The notes beneath the pieces were generated by a model. It did not search any database. It was not told the origin of the DNA and was given only the letters and a program-made list of their open reading frames with translations. From Cardiocondyla obscurior (lineage: Eukaryota > Arthropoda > Insecta > Hymenoptera > Formicidae), in assembly GCF_019399895.1 (NCBI RefSeq), contig NC_091866.1, positions 7,383,308-7,447,307 on the forward strand: a stretch of 64,000 nucleotides of DNA, written 5' to 3'. The translations under genes were made by a program, and so were the position numbers. Positions within the stretch are counted from its first letter, which is position 1; each line of letters opens with the position of its first letter. Of the stretch, positions 20,988 to 30,722 are shown one piece after another.

Positions 20988-23632
20988 TGTTACGTCACAG
21001 GTTGGAGATTTTAGATGGGTTCATTTACCGTTACTCGGATGTGTAGGAAAAAGGCACGAGAGTAGGTAAAAAGGAGGAAAGAACTTGGAGAGTGACGTAA
21101 TAGCCGATCCTTGCGTGGCGCGTATTTAAAGGGCCACGCGTAAACGCACTAGGAATGGGTTCGAGTCGGTTGAGTGGAGAACTAGCGCGTAGTATTTGTT
21201 CTTTTTAGGGAAAGAAACTTAATTCTTATTCCCTGGGATAGAACTCGAGGTGGTTTTTCGCAGCAAAGGATACTTAGGTTAAAATGAAATAATTGTTTCA
21301 GAAATTCCAGCAATGTAATGGGTAATTTTAATCTTAATTAAAATACAAATTTAGAATAAACAAATAGATTAAATGAATTTAGAGAGATAATGACATAAAA
21401 AGAAAGAGGAAAAGGACTTAATAAAAGATATAATTTAAACATTTTTTAAATTTACGAAAAAAAAAAGATGAAAGGAAATGAATTATGAATAGAATTTAAC
21501 AACTAACAATAATAATTTAGAATGGAGAACATTATTCTAAGTCTATTTCTATTATTTCCGTTATCCGGGCTGTCGACCTCGGGAATACCCTGTCGATCAA
21601 CCTGATCGGAGCAAGGAAGGGATGTTCCACTCCGGGATAATAGATGAGGATATTATAATCGGGAGTCGCCCTCCTGGCTTCCCTCCTGATCTCCTCGGGA
21701 TCAAAGGAATCGGGGCCTATAGTATAGGCCCTTTCCGGGACGGGATCCGTCCACGGAGTGCAGGTGCTCCGGAGGAGTTCGAGGAGAGGGTCTACGACTT
21801 CTCTCGGTTCCTCTTGCTCCTCCAGGAACTCTACGCTCGGGGCGGGGGAAGGGGAACGTTCCGGGCTGTCAGGCTCATGCCAAGAGATGGTTTCATCTTC
21901 AGCAAAAGAGTCGACCTCCTCGGGTTCCCCAGGATAAGGAGTCGGTGACCGGACGGGAGAAGAGCATGCCCTAGGAGCAACTCCAGAAGAAGGTCCGGAA
22001 AAGTTCAAAGAAACGTCCGGAGTAAAGGAGGGAGTAGTGGGGCGGAACAGCTCCGGCTCAGGTTGAGGCGGCGAAGTCGACCTCGGACGCGACGGCGATG
22101 GTGTTCGCCCCGGAGTATTTTCCTCCGATTCAGTGTCTTCTTGGTTAGTCGGTGAATTGGGAGGTACGGAAGGCAGAGGAGACCACGACCGCTCTGTTCT
22201 GACTCTCGGAGGTTCTGGTGTGACCTTCCTTGGCGCTGCCGCGAATAAGAATTGGACGAAGAAACTCTTGACCAATTCTCGTAATTCGCGGATCTTCCGA
22301 TTTCTTCGGGCGCGGCTTTTCTTTACTGACCGAAAGTTTCTTGATTCCACTAAAAAGTGTTAATTTGAATTTAATTTAACGAAATGATTTTAGTGGGAAA
22401 AATGTCAGGGCAACACGCCGCATCGCTCCTTCTGGATCCCTCTTTACATCACCTCAAAGATTCTCTCGGTACCTCTGACAGGATGGACCCTTACTCGAGC
22501 TAAGGTTTTGGTAGTCACCATTTACTGGCGGCATATCGCAACCCCTGACACGAGGAGATCCATTAACTGAGTCAAGTTAGCGGAGAACCTAAGGGATTCT
22601 AGAGAGATGCCTATTTCGGAAAACGCGAACGGCACCCTGGCAATACTCACGTCATTCATTTTCAAAGATATGAATTTTAGAATCTTAGTGGAACCATTTC
22701 AAAGGGGGCGGAAGTAAAAAGGTAGAATAAATGATGAAACTTACTTCTTGTTGTCTTCGGTTAGTCTTGGACGAGTCCTTGACAACTTCTTTATTAACTT
22801 CTCTTGTAGGCACAACGAAGTCACTAGTCACAAAACTCGAAATCGATAACTCGGATATATATATGTATATAAAAATTCAGAGACTGAATGAGCGCGAGTC
22901 CCGCAGGAACACGCGGTTTTATAACCTTGGAAAAGGGGTGGGCTAGCGCCGGATTTTCATTTTTGAAAGAGTCAGTGCTCTGATTTGGCGGCCATGTCAC
23001 TCCACTTTTCCTTTTTCTTAATTATTGGTTACTCCGATTTTATCCCTTCTCTGATTTTCTTAAGCTCTAGTTTTCGTCCTTAGATTTTTAATTAGTGGTG
23101 AGGAGTTCCCGATATCTATTGGCTCGAGAGAAAAAACTCGGTTGTACGAAACTCCGCCTGCATGGCTTCCTCTTCTAACCTTCCAGAATATTGCCATTAA
23201 CAGTCGGGGAAAAATTCCTAAGGACCCCCCTTTTCGTAATCACCGGGTCGCGTTTGTTTATGGGATCCGGTCGCGTGTCATATTCTTATGACTGCGGAGC
23301 TTTCACTCTCTTCGTTTGTTTACGCTTCGTAGTCGCGGTCTCAAGTGCTTCACTTATCGCCAGATATTTGATATCGATTCCAAATTGTTTTAGGTTCCTT
23401 CTAATATTCTTTAAAGAGTTTTCTGTTTATGTTTTCCGTCGGTATCTATGCCGTGATTGTTCTAAGTTTCATTTAAGCATCCGGCGATAAGGATTTCGGA
23501 GTGTAAATTATTTCTTCTAAAAGCTTGGAAGTTCTCTCTCATCACCAAATAGTCACGGTTTACTCTTTTTATCTAATTTATTGAACGCGTGTCGGAAAAA
23601 AGGAGATGTGGAGTCCGAGGACGTAACAGTAT
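20984..23632. mobile_element. Element D1: 2.6-kb LTR-like unit with a resident ORF
   Basis: The unit is 20988-23628 (2641 bp), with perfect 9-bp inverted ends TGTTACGTC/GACGTAACA and GTAT duplications (20984-20987, 23629-23632). A second copy begins at 63348. It contains promoter-like sequences in both directions: TATTTAAAG near 21125 on +, with a TCAGTT initiator in copy D2; and TTATAAAAC near 22915 on -, with TCAGTC about 30 bp downstream. It also carries a long minus-strand ORF (21532-22350). The ends, TSD and lack of pol suggest a very long solo LTR, but a non-autonomous transposon is not excluded. Confidence 0.75.
21532..22350 (-). CDS. Uncharacterised Pro/Ser-rich 272-aa ORF of element D
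   Basis: The family was not recognised. The frame begins with ATG at 22350. The first about 35 residues are strongly basic (SVKKSRARRNRKIRELRELV), followed by a hydrophobic FFVQFLFAAAP. A long proline/serine/glutamate-rich middle follows, with SPSPAP-, PPQPEPE- and ERSPSP-type runs and no cysteine cluster. The C-terminus looks folded (YNILIYYPGVEHPFLAPI, then DRVFPRS, EIIEIDLE). In copy D2 the last 35 codons are visible: 14 codons differ and 13 of these changes are synonymous (the other is Ile to Val). This argues that it is translated. A TATA/initiator pair about 550 bp upstream could drive it. Gag-like or regulatory roles are both possible. Confidence 0.65.
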   Translation of the reverse strand: MESRNFRSVKKSRARRNRKIRELRELVKSFFVQFLFAAAPRKVTPEPPRVRTERSWSPLPSVPPNSPTNQEDTESEENTPGRTPSPSRPRSTSPPQPEPELFRPTTPSFTPDVSLNFSGPSSGVAPRACSSPVRSPTPYPGEPEEVDSFAEDETISWHEPDSPERSPSPAPSVEFLEEQEEPREVVDPLLELLRSTCTPWTDPVPERAYTIGPDSFDPEEIRREARRATPDYNILIYYPGVEHPFLAPIRLIDRVFPRSTARITEIIEIDLE

Positions 23633-25137
23633 AATGCTTTTTTTTTGTGTATTCGTTAGTTTTTTGGAGAAATAGGCCACCAGCTTTTCTTTTCCATCGT
23701 CTTGCACTTGTTTGAGTATTGCACCTATGCCTTTGATAGAGGCATCTGTATATATTTTAATTGGAAGATCTGTAATACGGGTTGGGAACATAGCATTTCC
23801 TTTTTTTTTTTGAAAACTTTCTCGCACTTTTCTGTCCATGTAAATTTTTCATTCTTTCTTAATAATTGATGTAATGGATCCAGTAGTATTGAGTTTTTTT
23901 TCTATATATTCATGATAAAAATTTATTTTTCCTAAGAATTGTCTAATCTGTTTCTGAGTTTTAGGAGTTGGAAAGTTTTGTATTGATATTATGTTGTCTT
24001 TTAATGGTGTGACTGTATTTTCTCCTATTATATGTCCTAAGTATTTGACTGAAGGCGCAGCAAATGTGCACTTCTTAAATTTTAATCTAAATTTTTCTTT
24101 TTTTATTGCATCCAATACTCTTTCAATGTGGTCTAAGTGTTCGTTAAATGTACATGAGTGTATTAGGATATCATCTATATAATTTATTGCGAATTTAGTT
24201 AATTTATGTTTTCTTAAAATATTACTTAAGATTCTTTGAAATATGGCAGGAGACGTTTTTAATCCGAACGGTAAACAGATCCATTGAAATTGACCGTCCT
24301 GTGTGACAAGACCAGTCTTTCTCGTATCTTCAATTCTTAATGGTATTGACCAAAAAGCTGAATTAATGTTTAAAGTCGTGAAATATTTGCAATTTCTAGC
24401 TCTTATTATTATATCGTCTATTAAAGGAAATGGTTGTGCTTGCAGAACAATGTTTTTATTCAGGTCTCTACTATCTATGCACATACGTGTTTTTCCTTTA
24501 TTTTTTTTTATGTTAATGTGACAGGAGCCGCGAAAGGGCTATAAGATTCCTCGATTAAATTTTTCTCTAGTAAATTTGCTATTTATTTTTCTATTTCTTT
24601 TTTGTCTTCTATACTACACCTGTAAAGTCTTTTACTGCAGTATTTGTCCACTATTAATTGTATCGTAGCTTCATATTTACTAACCGTTCCCACATCGTAT
24701 TTATTTTTAGCGAATACTGTTTTGTTTCTCTCTATTAATTTTTCTATTTTAATTTTCTTTTGAATATCTAAGTTTTCCATGTTTACTTGCAATTCATCTG
24801 TGTCGACGTGTTTATTAAAATTAACTAAAACGTTTTTTGATTTATTTTCTTTATCAATAAGTATTATATCTAATTTATTTATTTCTTTTTCTGTTGTTTG
24901 TGGAATTTCTAAATTTTTATCAAATCTTAATTTGAACAGAGGAATTAAATCTAGTCCTATTATAAAATCATCAAAATCGTGTTTTTCAACTATGTATACT
25001 TCTACTTCTTTTTCTATATCTAATATTTTTATTTTTATTTTTACTAACCCGTTTGTATGATACACACCATTGACCGACTTTAAAAGTAATCTATTTACAT
25101 CTTTCGCGTTACCTTTTATTTTTATCCATTTTGAATT
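23633..25137 (-). pseudogene. Gypsy-2 protease, RT and RNase H start
   Basis: Right to left: a protease-like region with IIGLDLIPLFKLRF near 24960 (the start is cut by A2), then the RT N-terminal part. RT proper (24484-23849) shows MCIDSRDLNKNI, FTTLNINSAFWSIPL (motif A with Asn for the catalytic Asp), FGLKTSPAIFQRIL, INYIDDILIHS (YIDD catalytic motif near 24180) and VKYLGHIIGENTV. A gap of unclear frame separates the protease ORF (ends 24583) from RT. RNase H begins IKIYTDASIKGIGAILKQVQ at about 23770. Confidence 0.8.
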
Positions 25138-26516
25138 TGTGGCCTGCGACCACGAAGACAAACCTACAGACCCCGCGCCGCGATCACCACAGATCGCCCA
25201 TGAATACAGCGCGGTCCCGTCAAATCTTTTAATTTACGCGGGCCGACCAACCGCCCGCGGCGTGTAGCGCAGACCGCCGTAACGAGTAACACGGGCCGAC
25301 GAGCCGCCCATACCGCGCACCGCCACAGACCGCCCGGGAGGTGAGTTTTCCCCACTCTCGGGCCACCGGGTATATAAACTGCCTCGAGCGCGAGCTAGGC
25401 ACCTTTCCTGCGCTGGGGAGCACCCCAGCAACCGATCTTCCAGGACTTGGGCGCTCCCAAGTTTTTCTCGACCGGGCTTCCCGGCTTTCAAAACCAATCT
25501 CTGCGACTCGGGCGCTCCCGAGCCTCTCCTCGATCGGGCTCACCCGGCTCTTGAAACCGCTCTCCACGACTCGGGCGCTCCCGAGCCTTTTTTCGACGGG
25601 CGCTCCCGGCCATCCTCGATACCGATGTGTCCACGACTCGGGCGCTCCCGAGCCTTCCTCGACCGGGCGCTCCCGGTTATCCTCGATACCGTTGTGACCA
25701 CGAATCGGGCGCTCCCGAGCCTTCCTTCAGCCGGGCGCTTCCGGCCTAACCCTATACCCTTGTCTCCACAACTCGGGCGCTCCCGAGCCTTCTTTCGACC
25801 GGGCGCTCCCGGATCTCTCTCCGACCGATTCTACCCCAACATCCGGCATCGTGGGCAGATTACGCTACTGCGCCGCCGACTCGCGACCGCGGAAACTGTC
25901 CGTAAGATACGGCCTGTACGGCCCATCCTGTAACCTGCGCCGCCGACTCGCGACCGCGGAAACTGTCCGTACGATACGGAATGGACGGCCCATCCTGTAA
26001 CCTGCGCTGCCGACTCGCGTCCGCGGAAACTGTCCGTGCGATACGGCCTGGACGGCCCATCTTGTAACCTGCGCCGCCGCCTCGCGATCGCGGAAACTGT
26101 CCATACGAAACGGCCTGGACGGCCCATTTTGTAACCGGCGCCGCCGACTCGCAATCGCGGAAACTGTCCGTACGATACGGCCGGAGAGGCCGAGCTGTAC
26201 ACTGCGTTTGGGAATACGACCCACCGGGACGTTTTGGTCGACCACCCGCCTGTAAATAGTTTTAGGACTCGTAGAAAGACGAGCCCGTTGTGCAGGCCCG
26301 CTCTTCGCACACTACTCACGTAAACGTTTTTGTGTTCTTTCACTGCTTAAGCCATTTTCTTTTGTTTTCATCATTTACCTTGTATTATCTTGTTTCCATT
26401 ATTTTGGGCTTTGCAATAAATTACTTTATTTTGTACATTGATCACGTCTCAGTTCTTTAACTCGTACCCCGGTTCCCGACAAGCTTTCCACCGACAAAAT
26501 TACCGTGTTACAAATT
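25134..26516 (+). mobile_element. GC-rich solo LTR A2 in Gypsy-2
   Basis: The LTR is 25138-26512 (1375 bp; TGTGGCCTGCG ... CCGTGTTACA), with AATT duplications at 25134-25137 and 26513-26516. TATATAAA lies near 25371 and AATAAA near 26415. Palindromic GGGCGCTCCCGAG units fill 25445-25815. Five copies of a roughly 60-bp GCGCCGCCGACTCGCGACCGCG unit follow at 25868-26165, an array less developed in A1 and A3. Confidence 0.92.
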
Positions 26517-27731
26517 TAATAATGAGACTTGAGAACCGGGATCATATGTTCCCATTATTTTTACTTTATTCTCAAGAAGCAATGGAAGTCGGATCAATGG
26601 TGTGGTTTTTCGTTTTTTTGTTCAGTACTTAAACTTGCTTCTATTACTGAATTGTTTTCTATAGTCTTTGGTTTTAATTTTTCTTGGAATTTAAATTAGC
26701 ATTTTTCTTCTGGATGATATCTTGTACCTTTGCCCATGTTTTTGCATGTTTTGCATGATTTTTTTTCTTCATTCCTAACTTTGTATTCTGTTTTCCCTTC
26801 TTTTTCAAACATTTTCTTTTTGTCTACTATTCTTTCCAACTTTTATAATTCGCTAATCAAATCTTGTGTATTTTTTATTTCGTCCCTATCAATTTTTTCT
26901 CTGATGAACTCGGGTAATCCGAATGCTATTCTGTCTATTCTAGTATCAGCATCCATGGTTTTATTTATTTCTAATAATAGTCGTTTTTTTTTATTGCATA
27001 TTGTACTAATAAACCCCTTTTGTATCGAAAATAATGCGCATATACTCTGTTACTCCATCTTTTTTTTGCAAAAGTTTCTATTAAGGCTTGTTTCTAACCT
27101 GTCCACTCGTTTTGATGCTTTCCTTTGATTATCGTAGAAGAGTACCAATCGTGGTAAATTGCGTCTAAAACTAATCTTAATAATTCAATTTTGGTTTCAT
27201 CTTTTTCTATTTTAAACCATTCGCATTCTTTTTCGAACGTTTCTATCCATTGTGTAACATTGCATGTTTTATAAGTAAATTTTTCTAATATGAATTTTTT
27301 AACAATATGTTTTAAGTTTCTTTCTTCTTCTTTTTTTTCTGATTTTTCCACTAATTTCTCCAATATTTTTGCCAATTCTGGCTGTTCTGTACTATTTCCT
27401 TGAGAGTTTTTGTTTTTTAAATATCTTTTTTGGAACTGGATGTGTCCCTCGTCGTCCACATATGTCTTTTCCATTTTTTCTGATAACGTTATCCATATAC
27501 TTAATTCATCGTGTCTTCTTACTAAAGAATTTTTTACCTTTTTAAAAGCGTCAGTGACTCTCAATTCTTCATGATACTCTGCATAGATGTATTCCTCTGG
27601 TATCACATATGTTTCATCTTGCTCTGTAGTAATTGAGGTTATTGCCACCACCGAAGATTTATTATCCTTTAGGGAGGGCACTACTTTGAATTCAAACTTC
27701 AATTTTATTTTGTGACAAGAATTGTCGTTTT
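26517..27731 (-). pseudogene. gag: Gypsy-2 gag
   Basis: The best open segment is 27702-27094 (202 codons, ATG at 27702). Its capsid-like part is rich in Lys/Glu and contains KKFILEKFTYKTCNVTQWIETFEKECEWF, ending DAIYHDWYSSTIIKG. After a frameshift near 27090 the homology continues to a variant zinc knuckle at about 26760-26690 (CKTC...GTRYHPEEKC), close to the A2 insertion. The start is the first ATG after the 5' LTR and primer region. Confidence 0.7.
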
Positions 27732-28113
27732 ATAATATGTTTTATATTGGGATTCGGATTTAATGAGAGTTGCGAATAATTGAAGCCAAATTAGTTTCTC
27801 TGTAAACACAAGAATTATATAATTACTAAAGTTACAATTTACAATAAATACGAGGTTTACAATTTACCTGTAAACACAAGAAACGACAATTAAGGACAAT
27901 TATTAATTTTTTTTAACCTATCTTATTTAACGTCTTATGTCGGGTATGCAACTTTGTTAATGATTCACATTCCTTTTGTCTCTTCCGTATTATCTCTTCC
28001 GTATCATCTCTCCTTTGTTCTTATCATTTTCTTGACGTGGCGCTTGCCCGATCGTAGCCGTGCGCCCAGAATATTTAGCGCGCCAATTTTAAAGAGGGTA
28101 TATTTTCTTTACA
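27732..28113 (-). repeat. Gypsy-2 5' LTR
   Basis: 382 bp, the partner of 19123-19504. It ends on the internal side in CATATTAT, followed by the short leader before gag. TACAT (28114-28118) is the target duplication. Confidence 0.85.
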
Positions 28114-28146
28114 TACATTACATTTGCATTGTGTGCTCGCGTTACA
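28114..28146 (-). repeat. 5' end of the Gypsy-1 LTR
   Basis: On the minus strand, TGTAACGCGAGCACAC starts at 28146 and runs into the TACAT site of Gypsy-2. With 18962-19122 it makes one short LTR. Upstream of it lies LINE ORF1 sequence. Confidence 0.55.
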
Positions 28147-28153
28147 TTTGACA

Positions 28154-28801
28154 GATAGGTGTAATAGAAATTATTAATTACGTGAGATATGCCCCTGTTA
28201 GTAAGGGCAGCGCGGCAAACTGCCTAGAGAAACCGAGTCAACCTGATGGCCGGAATAGGCCACGTGCCACCAGGATGATTGCGTCCGCGAGCGGTGATTG
28301 TTCACACGAGATGAGCGGTCCTTAATTAAATGAATAACAAGTAAACCGGGCGCGGCGATGCACACAAAACGAGCAGTCTAATAAAAATGAGGCGTATTCC
28401 GCAATTGAGCGCGCGTGGCGAGAACGTCGTGAGCATGTGCTCGAGCACGTTGCTACCACGTGCACGGACAGTGAGACTGGATCCGTACTTTCCTTAAGCC
28501 GACTGCTTTTACAATAATAAGAGTGATTCTCGCACTTCCTGAGAAACACCCCTTGACCACCGGTCACTTCACAAATGAGCTAACGCCAAGAAACAATGAG
28601 ATAATCAAGAGAAAATTCTAGAGCCGTCTGTACGCACTGACTTTCGGAACAAAAAGAAGTATTATAACCGGCAAATACCGCACGTGGCGCGGATTATATA
28701 TAATTACCGGTCCACGACGTGGTGCCATCGCGTAATTATGCGCGACACTAAGTAAAAGAGCGGTCTCATCGAGCGGGCCCGTTAAATCGCGGACAGATAG
28801 G
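28154..28801. mobile_element. Solo LTR F1
   Basis: The LTR is 28160-28795 (636 bp; TGTAATAGAAATTA ... AAATCGCGGACA) with GATAGG duplicated at 28154-28159 and 28796-28801. It matches F2 (43980-44619) across its length, including ACCTGATGGCCGGAAT and GCGGGCCCGTTAAATCGCG. It is inserted in the jockey-like ORF1. Confidence 0.88.
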
Positions 28802-29118
28802 ATTAGCAGGAATCTTATATTGCAAATATATTACAAATCTGACCGCTGAACCTGATGCAAATATTTCTAGATAGAACATATTTTATACCTTCTTCTGAAT
28901 TAATTCTCCTGTTCAGTTATGTACCTTAAGGATTTTAATGTCTGATTAAATAAACCTAAGTATGTCCTCCAGAGAAATCTCCTGAGGTACATCTCTGATA
29001 ATACCAGATCTGGAAATTATATACGAGGGGATAAATGCTTTAAGACCCTAATCATTTAGTTTAACATTATCAAGAATTTTATTCGCGGAAGTATAATCGT
29101 GTAACTCTATTAAAATTG
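28796..29118 (-). pseudogene. Jockey-like LINE ORF1 fragment, C-terminal side
   Basis: The minus strand, continuing from 30240 after removal of A3, reads IELHDYTSANKILDNVKLND, then LKAFIPSYI and RSGIIRDVPQEISLEDILRFI. This is the RNA-binding Gag-like region of jockey-superfamily ORF1. Stops are present near 29058, 28950 and 28930. It continues through the F1 insertion to about 28147, where Gypsy-1 starts. Confidence 0.65.
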
Positions 29119-30239
29119 TGGCCCTACGCCCCTGAGTTTAAAACATTTAGACCCCGCGCCGCGACCACCATCGTTTCGCCCGAGATTTTGCGCGGTCCCG
29201 ACCATCAAGTGAAGTTACGCGGGCCGACCAGCCGCCCGCGGCGCGTAGCGCGGATCACTGTAACGCGTAACATGGGCCGCCCAACCGCCAACACCGCGCA
29301 CCGCGACCGACCGCTCGGGAGTGGGGGTACCCCACTCTCGGGTCCACGGGTATATAAACTGCCTCGAGCGCAGACGAGGCACTTTTTCCTCGCTGGAGAG
29401 CACTCCAGCAACCGACCCTCCAGGTCTTGGGCGCTCCCAAGCCTTCCTCGACCGGGCTCACCCGGCCTTCGACACCGCTACCTCCAGAACTCGGGTGCTC
29501 CTGAACCTGTCCTCGACCGGGCTCACCCGGCCTTCGACACCGCTACCTCCAGGACTCGGGCGGTCCCGAGTCTGTCCTCGACCGGGCACACCCGGCCTTC
29601 GATACCGCCACCCTCAAGCCTCGGGCGCTCCCGAGCCTGTCCTCGACCGGGTTCACCCGGCCTTCAACGCCGCTACCCCAGGACTCGGGCGCTCCCGAGC
29701 CTGTCCTCGACCGGGCTCACCCGGCCTTTAAAGCCTAGACCTCCTAGACTCGGGCGTTCCCGAGGTTGTCCCTCACCGGACCACCTCCGGCTTGCGCACT
29801 TCGGGTACACCGCGCCGCCGACTTGCGACCGCGTATTTCTGTCCGAACGACACGGCCCAAAGGGGCTCACACTGTATACCGCGCCGCCGACTCCCGACCG
29901 CGTATTTCCCTCCGGACAAAGGGCCCACCTTGTACCGCGCGCCGCCGGCTCGCGGCCGCGTACCTCCGCCCATGCAACGTAGCCCGATCGATCCGCCATT
30001 TCGGCAACTAGCGAAATAAAAGCTAGTCTTGTACACCGACTCGCCGAGCAACTAGTAGTATTTTGTTTGTTTCCTGTATCCTCAGCGTAACTTGTAGTAT
30101 TAGACTTATTTTGTGTTACCATTATCTTTAAGTTTATAATAAAGTATCGTTTATTTTTCACGTTAATCACGTCTCACTTCTTACTCGTACCCCGGTTCTC
30201 GGCGAGCTTTCCACCGATAAAATTACCGCGTTACAAAAT
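29115..30239 (+). mobile_element. GC-rich solo LTR A3
   Basis: The LTR is 29119-30235 (1117 bp; TGTGGCCCTACG ... CCGCGTTACA) with AAAT duplications at 29115-29118 and 30236-30239. TATATAAA lies near 29350, palindromic CGGGCGCTCCCGAG units at 29425-29765, and AATAAAG near 30140. The + frame 29116-29982 is minisatellite translation, not a gene. Confidence 0.92.
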
Positions 30240-30419
30240 TTTGCCTTTGCCAACTTTTTTGCAAACTTTAACATTAGTATTAGTTACTTCAATACGTGAT
30301 TGTGTGACAAGTAATGGATAAATGTTATCGTTATTATTATTATTTGCGATTACCATGAGAGTAAAGAGTGCCTTATCTTGAGCTGAATATTTAAACACCG
30401 GTTTAGATTTCAATGCAGG
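30240..30419 (-). pseudogene. Jockey-like LINE ORF1 fragment, middle
   Basis: The minus frame LKSKPVFKYSAQDKALFTLM, then NNDNIYPLLVTQ and VTNTNVKVCKKVGKGKIL, lies between ERV-A and solo LTR A3. It joins in frame to 37496-37477 across ERV-A and to 29114 across A3. Confidence 0.65.
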
Positions 30420-30722
30420 TGTTATATTCCGAGCCTTTGGCAACAGAAGCCCGGGAATAACGTTGGAATGTCGCACGCGCGCGACCATTTAGCTTGATCG
30501 GCAGAATACCGCCGATCAAGGTAACCCGGCATTTCCGGCCGGGACGCGACATTCCGAGAACAGTCGCGGTTGCCACCCGCGATTCAGCTGATTGCTATGA
30601 TTTTTGACATAGCAACAGCAGGGCATATATAGGAGCAGCTGCGGCCCGGAGAGCCAGTCGTGAATAGAAGTCATAATTAAGTGAATCGCGTAAAGTGGCC
30701 AGCTGTAAATTACAAGAAGAAA
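30420..30722 (+). repeat. ERV-A 5' LTR, truncated by internal deletion
   Basis: It starts TGTTATATTCCGAG and matches the 3' LTR at 37124, with one extra stem segment (GCCGATCAAGGTAACCCGGC ... GATTCAG) that the 3' LTR lacks but solo LTR 54803-55205 keeps. It breaks off near 30722, after GGCCAGCTGTAAATTACAAG. Confidence 0.8.

Larger units (their letters stand above)
19123..28113 (-). mobile_element. Gypsy-2 LTR retrotransposon
   Basis: The two LTRs are the same length and about 98% identical by eye (19123-19504 and 27732-28113). They are flanked by TACAT duplications at 19118-19122 and 28114-28118. On the minus strand a purine tract (GGTGAAAGGAGA) precedes the 3' LTR. Gag, protease, RT, RNase H and integrase are present but broken by stops and by two insertions: 20988-23628 and 25138-26512. 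The low LTR divergence makes it one of the younger insertions here. Confidence 0.88.
10600..28146 (-). mobile_element. Gypsy-1 LTR retrotransposon (CsRn1/Mag-like), heavily interrupted
   Basis: Read leftward: 5' LTR in two pieces (28146-28114 and 19122-18962), a TGGCGACGAGGATT primer-binding-type site, gag (17804-16620), protease/RT (16550-14225), RNase H and integrase (14224 to about 11800). Insertions: A1 (17854-18900), I (14758-15600), A0 (12028-13206) and B2 (10684-11771). The whole Gypsy-2 element splits its 5' LTR at a TACAT duplication. The 3' LTR was not found. Clade assignment rests on the Gag zinc-knuckle layout and the primer-site type. Confidence 0.75.

Noticed and set aside
29425..29765. 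Regularly spaced palindromic repeats resembling a CRISPR array
   Set aside because: Spacers are themselves repeated and variable in length, the array lies between TATA and poly(A) signals of an LTR in a eukaryotic genome, and there are no cas genes.
29116..29982. 288-codon + frame, and the similar long frames at 17894-18580, 25229-26343, 12296-13054 and 41372-42331
   Set aside because: They are translations of GC-rich palindromic minisatellites inside solo LTRs, open on both strands at once and not conserved between copies.
30231..30488. 85-codon minus frame as one protein
   Set aside because: It joins LINE ORF1 sequence (up to 30419) to the ERV-A LTR by chance; the first residues are LTR.
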